A stretch of 64,000 nt of DNA from Streptomyces sp. NBC_00572 (GTDB lineage: Bacteria > Actinomycetota > Actinomycetes > Streptomycetales > Streptomycetaceae): contig NZ_JAPENX010000001.1 in NCBI RefSeq assembly GCF_026341815.1, forward strand, positions 4,030,001 to 4,094,000, written 5' to 3'. Shown piece after piece: positions 58,868 through 64,000 of this stretch (positions are counted from its first letter, which is position 1; each line of letters starts with the position of its first letter). The position numbers were made by a program, and so were the translations under genes. The notes under the pieces are model-generated. The model was not told the DNA's origin, made no database searches, and was given only the letters and a program-made list of their open reading frames with translations.

Positions 58868-59797
58868 ATGAACGACGCAGACACCATTCAGGTGACCGAG
58901 ACCGACGCCCGCCTGCGCGCACTCGACGCACGCATGGAGCGCACCAATGAGCTCCTCCAGCGGATGCTGGCCGAGGTCGCCAAAACGCCCTCCACCCACG
59001 CCATCTTCGTCGACGCAGGTTACGTCCATGCTGCGGCCGGGTTGCTGGTGACGGGAACCGAGGACCGGCGCTCCTTCGACCTCGACGCCGAGGGCCTCAT
59101 CGAGGCCTTCATCGACAAGGCCCGCACGATCTTCGCCGACAGCAGACTGCTCCGCGTCTACTGGTACGACGGGGCCAGACGCCGCATCCACACCCCCGAG
59201 CAGCAGGCCATCGCCGAACTGCCCGACGTCAAGGTGCGCCTCGGCAACCTCAACGCCAACAACCAGCAGAAGGGCGTCGACTCCCTCATCCGCACGGACC
59301 TGGAGTCCCTCGCCCGCCACCGCGCCATCAGCGACGCCGCCCTCGTCGGCGGCGACGAGGACCTCGTCTCGGCCGTCGAGGCCGCCCAGGGCTACGGCGC
59401 CCGCGTCCACCTCTGGGGCATCGAGGCCGCCGAAGGACGCAACCAGGCCGAGGCGCTCCTCTGGGAGGTCGACAGCCAGCGCACCTTCGAGCTCGACTTC
59501 TGCCGCCCGTACGTCACCCGCCGCCCCGTCACCACCTACGAGAACGAGGGCGAGCCGCCGCCCTCCCGCGAGGAGGTGCGGTTCGTCGGCGCCCAGATCG
59601 CGGCGACCTGGCTCGGCGAGCGCGGCCGGGACCGGCTCGCCGAGCTGCTGCCGGGCGCGCCCTACCTGCCAGGGCCGGTCGACCAGGACCTGCTCGTCGA
59701 GGCGGAACGTTTGCTCAGCCGCTCCCTGCGCGGCCACGCCGCACTCCGGCGCGCCCTGAGGGACGGCTTCTGGCAGCACCTCAAGGCGCAGTTCTGA
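58868..59797 (+). CDS. NYN domain (PIN-like) putative ribonuclease
   Basis: A 309-residue protein with a NYN/PIN-like domain. The acidic metal-binding residues are visible in HAIFVDAGYVHAA (Asp49), QKGVDSLIRTDLESL and ALVGGDEDLVSAVEAA. Proteins of this fold cut or process RNA. An N-terminal coiled-coil-like stretch (LRALDARMERTNELLQRMLAEV) could drive oligomerisation, and the C-terminal 100 residues are helical. The start ATG at 58868 was preferred to 58829; no strong ribosome site. Target RNA is unknown. Confidence 0.85.
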   Translation: MNDADTIQVTETDARLRALDARMERTNELLQRMLAEVAKTPSTHAIFVDAGYVHAAAGLLVTGTEDRRSFDLDAEGLIEAFIDKARTIFADSRLLRVYWYDGARRRIHTPEQQAIAELPDVKVRLGNLNANNQQKGVDSLIRTDLESLARHRAISDAALVGGDEDLVSAVEAAQGYGARVHLWGIEAAEGRNQAEALLWEVDSQRTFELDFCRPYVTRRPVTTYENEGEPPPSREEVRFVGAQIAATWLGERGRDRLAELLPGAPYLPGPVDQDLLVEAERLLSRSLRGHAALRRALRDGFWQHLKAQF

Positions 59798-59824
59798 CCC
59801 CGGTCAAGGCGCGTTCCCACCCGG

Positions 59825-60712
59825 TCAAGGCGCCGTTCCGACCTCGGCCGGGGCGGCCGTCCGTGCCCAGAAGCCGGTGAGCCGGTCCGTCAGCTCCCTC
59901 GGGTGCGACACATTGGGGGAGTGGCCGGCGCCCGCCACCACCGTGCGGTACGCGCCCGTGCGGGCGGCCGCCTCCGCGAGGGCGGTCGTGGGCCAGACCA
60001 TCTCGTCCGCCCCGTACGCGATGTGCAGCGGCATCCGCAGCGCGGCCAGCTCCGCCGTACCGTCCTGACGGCTCAGCAGCAGCCGCCCCGCGCCCGCCAG
60101 TTGCGCGATCCGGGTCCGCATCCAGCGCCGTCGCAGAAAGCCCGCGAGCTCCGGTGCGTCGTCCGTGTCCGGCTCCTCGCCCCGGCTGTCCAGCCAGCAC
60201 ATCGCCTGCCACACCCGCTCCTTCGGCAGGAACGCGAGCGAGACGCGCAGCACGCGCACCCGGATCCGTTGCGGCCTGGCGACCCGGCCGGGGCCCGAGG
60301 AGAGCAGGGTGAGGGAACGGAACGCCGCCGGGGCGAGCGAGGCCGCCGCGCGGGCCACGAGGCCACCGAACGAGTGGCCGAGCAGATGCACGGGACCGTC
60401 CCGGAGGGCCGAGGCCTGCGCCACCGCGTCGAGCGCGAGCGCCCTGCGCCGGTAGCCGGCCCGGCCCCGGGGGCCCGGCGACTGGTACTGACCGCGTCCG
60501 TCCACCGCCACGGCCCGGTACCCGGCCTCGCTCAGCGGACCGAGCAGGGCCAGGAAGTCCTCCTTGCTGCCGGTGTACCCGGGCAGCAGCAGCACCGTCC
60601 CGCGGCGCTCGCCCCGTGGCTCCGTGTCGAGCACGGCGAAGTCGCCCCGCGCGGTCACGAGGTGGTGGGCGCGGGTGCCGGGCGGCAGGACGAGGGACCG
60701 GGGCTTGCTCAT
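59825..60712 (-). CDS. Alpha/beta hydrolase
   Basis: A 295-residue alpha/beta-hydrolase. The oxyanion region is LLPGYTGSKEDFLALL near 47, the nucleophile elbow GHSFGG near 116, the acid lies in YGADEMVWPTTA and the catalytic His in AGHSPNVSHP. The substrate is not known. No ribosome site lies before the ATG at 60712; TACAGT on the minus strand (60719-60724) ends 6 nt before it, so the mRNA is probably leaderless. It faces the NYN gene tail-to-tail with 27 nt between stops. Confidence 0.9.
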   Translation of the reverse strand: MSKPRSLVLPPGTRAHHLVTARGDFAVLDTEPRGERRGTVLLLPGYTGSKEDFLALLGPLSEAGYRAVAVDGRGQYQSPGPRGRAGYRRRALALDAVAQASALRDGPVHLLGHSFGGLVARAAASLAPAAFRSLTLLSSGPGRVARPQRIRVRVLRVSLAFLPKERVWQAMCWLDSRGEEPDTDDAPELAGFLRRRWMRTRIAQLAGAGRLLLSRQDGTAELAALRMPLHIAYGADEMVWPTTALAEAAARTGAYRTVVAGAGHSPNVSHPRELTDRLTGFWARTAAPAEVGTAP

Positions 60713-60786
60713 GACTGGACTGTAACCGCGTCGGCGGAGGACGGCCCGACGCCCCCGGTCGGCCCCTCCGGCCGGCGGACGACACG

Positions 60787-60824
60787 ACCGCGGCCCGGCC
60801 CCTGGGGAGGGGCCGGGCCGCGGT
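60787..60824 (-). terminator. Terminator of the DEAD-box helicase gene
   Basis: accgcggcccggcccct at 60787-60803 pairs perfectly over 17 bp with 60808-60824 around GGGG. It lies 19 nt past the helicase stop codon (60843). Confidence 0.88.
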
Positions 60825-60842
60825 CAGGAGGGTCGGGCGGGA

Positions 60843-63500
60843 TCAGCTCTCGGGCTGAGCGGTCGCCGCCTTCTTGGTGGTGCGACGGCGCGGGGCCTTC
60901 GGGGCCTCGGCCTCAGCCTCGGCGACCGGCTCCGCGACGGCCTTCTTCGTCGTACGGCGACGGGTCGGCGTCTTCGGCTCCGAGGCGTCGGGCGCCTCGG
61001 CGGCGACGGCCTTCTTGGCCGCGCGACGACGGGGAGCCTTCGGGGCCTCCTCGGCGGCCGGAGCCTCGACGGCGGCGACGGTCTCGGCGACCGGCTCCGC
61101 GACGGCGACGGCCTTCTTGGCGGTACGGCGACGGGGAGCCTTCTTCGGCTCCTCGACCGGGGCCTCGGCGACCGGTGCCTCGACGACCGGGGCCGCCGCG
61201 ACGGGCGCCTCGACGACGGGCGCCGGAGCGGCCTCGGCGACCGGGACCGCGACGATCACGGTCTCGGCCGGGGTGGAAGAGGCCGGCGAACCGGCGGCCT
61301 TCCGCACCACACGGCGACGTGCGGGCTTCTTCGGCTCCTCCTCGACGATCGGCGCGGGCGCCGGCTCGACGATCGGCTCGACGACCGGGGTGGAGGTGAC
61401 CGGCGAACCGGCGGCCTTCCGCACCACACGGCGACGACGCGGCGCGGGAACCTCGGCCGTGACCGGGGCCGTGGCCTCGACGACGGGCGCGACGGTCTCG
61501 GCGACCGGCTCGGCCACCACCTGTGCGGCGACGACGGTCTCGGCGACCGGCTCCGCGACGGCCTTCTTGGCGGTACGGCGACGGGGAGCCTTCTTCGGCT
61601 CCTCGACCGGGGCCTCGGCGACCGGGGCCGGAGCGTCCTCGACGACCGGAGCGATCGGCGCGGCGCGCAGGGCGGCCGCGGCGGTCTCGACCGTCTGGAA
61701 CGAGACGGTGTCCTCGACCGGGCGGACACGCGCACGGCGGCGGCGCGGGGCCGGAGCCTGCTCCTGGGCCACGGGGGCCGGGGAGACGGGCGCGGCCTTC
61801 ACGGCCTCCGGACGGGCGGCGGTACGGCCACGACGACGAGGAGCCTTCGGCTCGGCCACCGGGGCCGCGGCGGCGGGCGCCTCGGCGACGGGCGCCGGAG
61901 CGTCCTCGACCACGACCGGGGCGGCCTGGGCGACCGGAGCCGTCTGGACGGCGTGGGCCATCGGCGCGGAGCCCGGGGCGCCGACGCGGGTGCGACGACG
62001 ACGGCGTGGGGTGCGCGGGCCGGACTCGGCCTTCGTCTCGTCCGTCACCGGCACGGTCACCGGTCCGGTCTCGACGGCCGGGGCCGCCGACGCCGGGGCG
62101 TCGCCGAGCTCGCCACCACGGGTGCGACGGCGCTGACGCGGGGTCCGCGTCAGCTCCGGGCGCTCCTCGGTCCGCTCGACCTTGTCGGTCTTGGGGCCGC
62201 GCGCACGGCGTCCGCCGGGCTCGCCGAGGTCTTCCAGCTCCTCCGCGCCCAGACCCGCACGGGTCCGCTCGGCGCGGGGCAGGATGCCCTTGGTGCCCGC
62301 CGGGATGTCCAGCTCCTCGAAGAGGTGCGGGGACGAGGAGTACGTCTCGACCGGGTCGTGGAAGTCGAGCCCCAGCGCCTTGTTGATGAGCTGCCAGCGC
62401 GGGATGTCGTCCCAGTCGACCAGGGTGACGGCCGTGCCCTTGTTGCCCGCGCGGCCGGTGCGGCCCACGCGGTGGAGGAACGTCTTCTCGTCCTCGGGCG
62501 ACTGGTAGTTGATGACGTGGGTGACGCCCTCGACGTCGATGCCGCGCGCGGCGACGTCGGTGCAGACGAGCACGTCGACCTTGCCGTTGCGGAAGGCGCG
62601 CAGCGCCTGCTCGCGGGCGCCCTGGCCGAGGTCGCCGTGGACCGCGCCGGAGGCGAAGCCGCGACGCTCCAGCTGCTCGGCGATGTCGGCCGCCGTGCGC
62701 TTGGTGCGGCAGAAGATCATCGCGAGCCCGCGGCCGTTGGCCTGCAGGATGCGGGAGACCATCTCCGGCTTGTCCATGTTGTGCGCACGGTAGACGTGCT
62801 GCTTGATGTTGGCGACGGTCACGCCCTCGCCGTCGGGCGAGGTGGCGCGGATGTGCGTCGGCTGCGACATGTAGCGGCGGGCCAGGCCGATGACCGCGCC
62901 CGGCATGGTGGCCGAGAACAGCATCGTCTGACGCTTCGCCGGAAGCATGTTCATGATCTTCTCGACGTCGGGCAGGAAGCCCAGGTCGAGCATCTCGTCG
63001 GCCTCGTCCAGGACGAGGACCTTGACGTGCGACAGGTCGAGCTTGCGCTGGCCCGCCAGGTCGAGCAGACGGCCGGGGGTGCCGACGACGACGTCGACGC
63101 CCTTCTTCAGCGCCTCGACCTGCGGCTCGTAGGCGCGGCCGCCGTAGATGGCGAGCACGCGGACGTTGCGCACCTTGCCGGCGGTCAGGAGGTCGTTGGT
63201 GACCTGCTGGCACAGCTCGCGGGTGGGGACGACGACGAGCGCCTGCGGGGCGTCGGTGAGCTGCTCGGGCTTGGCCCGGCCGACCTCGACGTCCATGGGG
63301 ACGGTGACGCGCTCCAGGATCGGCAGACCGAATCCGAGGGTCTTGCCCGTGCCGGTCTTGGCCTGGCCGATGACGTCGGTGCCGGTGAGGGCGACCGGAA
63401 GGGTCATCTCCTGGATGGGGAAGGGGGTGACGATGCCGACGGCCTCAAGGGCTTCGGCCGTCTCGGGAAGGATTCCGAGGTCTCGGAAAGTCGTAGTCAG
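60843..63500 (-). CDS. DEAD-box RNA helicase with long basic repetitive C-terminus
   Basis: About 885 residues if it starts at a CTG (63500). The RecA core (1-390) has the Q motif FPIQ at 27-30, Walker A AKTGTGKT at 47-54, DEAD in LVLDEADEM, FSATM, and HRVGRTGRAG. It unwinds RNA in ribosome assembly or mRNA decay. From about residue 430 the protein is an Ala/Pro/Val/Glu and Arg/Lys tail with APRRRTAKKA and RRRVVRKAAG repeats, like histone H1. The CTG has AGAAGAGG about 7 nt upstream; an alternative ATG at 63716 would add 72 Arg-rich residues. The gap before it may be a long 5' leader. Confidence 0.9.
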   Translation of the reverse strand: MTTTFRDLGILPETAEALEAVGIVTPFPIQEMTLPVALTGTDVIGQAKTGTGKTLGFGLPILERVTVPMDVEVGRAKPEQLTDAPQALVVVPTRELCQQVTNDLLTAGKVRNVRVLAIYGGRAYEPQVEALKKGVDVVVGTPGRLLDLAGQRKLDLSHVKVLVLDEADEMLDLGFLPDVEKIMNMLPAKRQTMLFSATMPGAVIGLARRYMSQPTHIRATSPDGEGVTVANIKQHVYRAHNMDKPEMVSRILQANGRGLAMIFCRTKRTAADIAEQLERRGFASGAVHGDLGQGAREQALRAFRNGKVDVLVCTDVAARGIDVEGVTHVINYQSPEDEKTFLHRVGRTGRAGNKGTAVTLVDWDDIPRWQLINKALGLDFHDPVETYSSSPHLFEELDIPAGTKGILPRAERTRAGLGAEELEDLGEPGGRRARGPKTDKVERTEERPELTRTPRQRRRTRGGELGDAPASAAPAVETGPVTVPVTDETKAESGPRTPRRRRRTRVGAPGSAPMAHAVQTAPVAQAAPVVVEDAPAPVAEAPAAAAPVAEPKAPRRRGRTAARPEAVKAAPVSPAPVAQEQAPAPRRRRARVRPVEDTVSFQTVETAAAALRAAPIAPVVEDAPAPVAEAPVEEPKKAPRRRTAKKAVAEPVAETVVAAQVVAEPVAETVAPVVEATAPVTAEVPAPRRRRVVRKAAGSPVTSTPVVEPIVEPAPAPIVEEEPKKPARRRVVRKAAGSPASSTPAETVIVAVPVAEAAPAPVVEAPVAAAPVVEAPVAEAPVEEPKKAPRRRTAKKAVAVAEPVAETVAAVEAPAAEEAPKAPRRRAAKKAVAAEAPDASEPKTPTRRRTTKKAVAEPVAEAEAEAPKAPRRRTTKKAATAQPES
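61111..61625 (-). repeat. Exact 65-bp intragenic repeat pair in the helicase tail
   Basis: 61111-61175 and 61561-61625 are identical, 450 bases apart and in frame. A second pair of about 35 bases (near 61277-61311 and 61396-61430) encodes RRRVVRKAAG. Recombination between them would change the tail length without a frameshift. Confidence 0.85.
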
Positions 63501-63892
63501 GGTGCTGCCTCTTCTGTGAGACGCGGTGCGAGGCGAACGAAGGGGGTCGTACCGTGCCGGGAACTGCCGGCGCGATCGAGAGGATCGCTGCCGGGTGGCA
63601 CGGGACCACTGCCGTCGCTCGAGCGTCGTACCGCTGAGGGTGACCCTTCCGCGGGTCCGCCGGAAGGGCTGTCGGGCCGGAGCCGATCGGGCCACCGACC
63701 GGGCATCCTCATTCATGAGTCGGCCCACCGAATACGTCCGAACGTGCGAAAGCATGTCCGCATACTCAGCAGGCGCCTTATCACTGTACCCCGGAATCGC
63801 GCATGTGTGTTGGGAGAAATGGCGATGAGGGCACGGTCACACTGACTGACCAGCGCCTTCCCCGGGTGCGCGAGCGGGCTATTGTGCGCTCC
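63501..63892. other. Divergent promoter region and 5' leader of the helicase gene
   Basis: A 392-base gap. TACAGT on the minus strand (63783-63788) could be a -10 box for the helicase, giving a leader of about 275 bases, as is common for cold-shock helicases. The leader is open in the helicase frame. Nothing else recognised. Confidence 0.4.
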
Positions 63893-64000
63893 ATGGAGAC
63901 GCCTGACAACGCCACACCCACCGGGATCGCCGCCAAGGACTGGGCGACGGCTTCCGCCGAGCCGCAGTACCGCGCCGCCGTGATCGACCTCCTCGGCGCC
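63893..64000 (+). CDS. Probable ferritin-like protein, N-terminal fragment
   Basis: The first 36 codons only; the gene leaves the window. The visible part (METPDNATPTGIAAKD, then EPQYRAAVIDLLGA) starts a helix. From memory, a ferritin-like fold protein follows the DEAD-box helicase gene in streptomycetes and begins in this way, but the diagnostic metal-binding helices are outside the window. The ATG at 63893 has no clear ribosome site. Confidence 0.5.
   Translation, partial: METPDNATPTGIAAKDWATASAEPQYRAAVIDLLGA

Overview
High-GC DNA (about 70 percent), frequent GTG starts, Streptomyces-type lipoproteins, a mycothiol gene (mshB) and actinobacterial gene blocks all point to the chromosomal core of a Streptomyces species. 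I see no prophage, insertion sequence, CRISPR array, rRNA or biosynthetic cluster. The window carries about 60 genes and one odd tRNA-like element.

1-20 kb: the tail of a peptide-binding protein gene, the translational GTPase typA with two strong terminators behind it, then two complete and clearly paralogous oligopeptide ABC importer operons (3.15-8.99 kb and 14.4-20.1 kb), each ordered binding lipoprotein, permease, permease, ATPase, ATPase and each with 8-nt overlaps and a hairpin after the lipoprotein gene. Between them lies an island of secreted proteins: a small peptidoglycan-binding-like protein, a 1332-residue exoprotein ending in an SGNH hydrolase, and a small exported protein of unknown role. 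The operons resemble the Opp/BldK family that imports peptides in streptomycetes; which of them, if either, is bldK cannot be decided from sequence alone.

20-33 kb: a membrane protein, an S9 peptidase, a 64-residue membrane peptide, mshB with a small membrane protein, a large membrane-anchored cell-wall protein, several small conserved proteins, a tRNA-like element with a defective or extended acceptor stem, a SirB1-like protein, a GNAT acetyltransferase, and the ferredoxin-dapC pair.

33-43 kb: a secreted Ala/Gly-rich protein, a lysozyme-like membrane protein, then dapE, a LOG-family protein, a FolP2-type pterin-binding protein, a DivIVA-like protein and a 3-methyladenine glycosylase. From memory this follows the Mycobacterium tuberculosis dapE-Rv1205-folP2-Rv1209-tagA block without gpgS. 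dapC and dapE supply diaminopimelate for peptidoglycan and lysine. Two tandem secreted beta-propeller paralogues, an enoyl-CoA hydratase and a DUF3117 protein follow.

43-55 kb: an envelope-stress block in the same order as in mycobacteria: O-methyltransferase (divergent), ECF sigma factor SigE, zinc-finger anti-sigma factor, HtrA protease and TatB, then Mrp, a DUF1003 protein, an MgtE-N/CBS protein and CorA on the other strand. A GGAAC/CGTT promoter in front of the sigma gene suggests control by an ECF sigma factor.

55-64 kb: SUFU-domain and DUF6758 proteins, a PHP phosphoesterase, a MarC protein, a 50-residue conserved peptide, a NYN-domain protein, an alpha/beta hydrolase, a DEAD-box RNA helicase with a long basic repetitive tail, and the start of a probable ferritin-like gene. 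Many genes in the window have a TANNNT -10 box 6-7 nt before the start codon, which suggests leaderless mRNAs.
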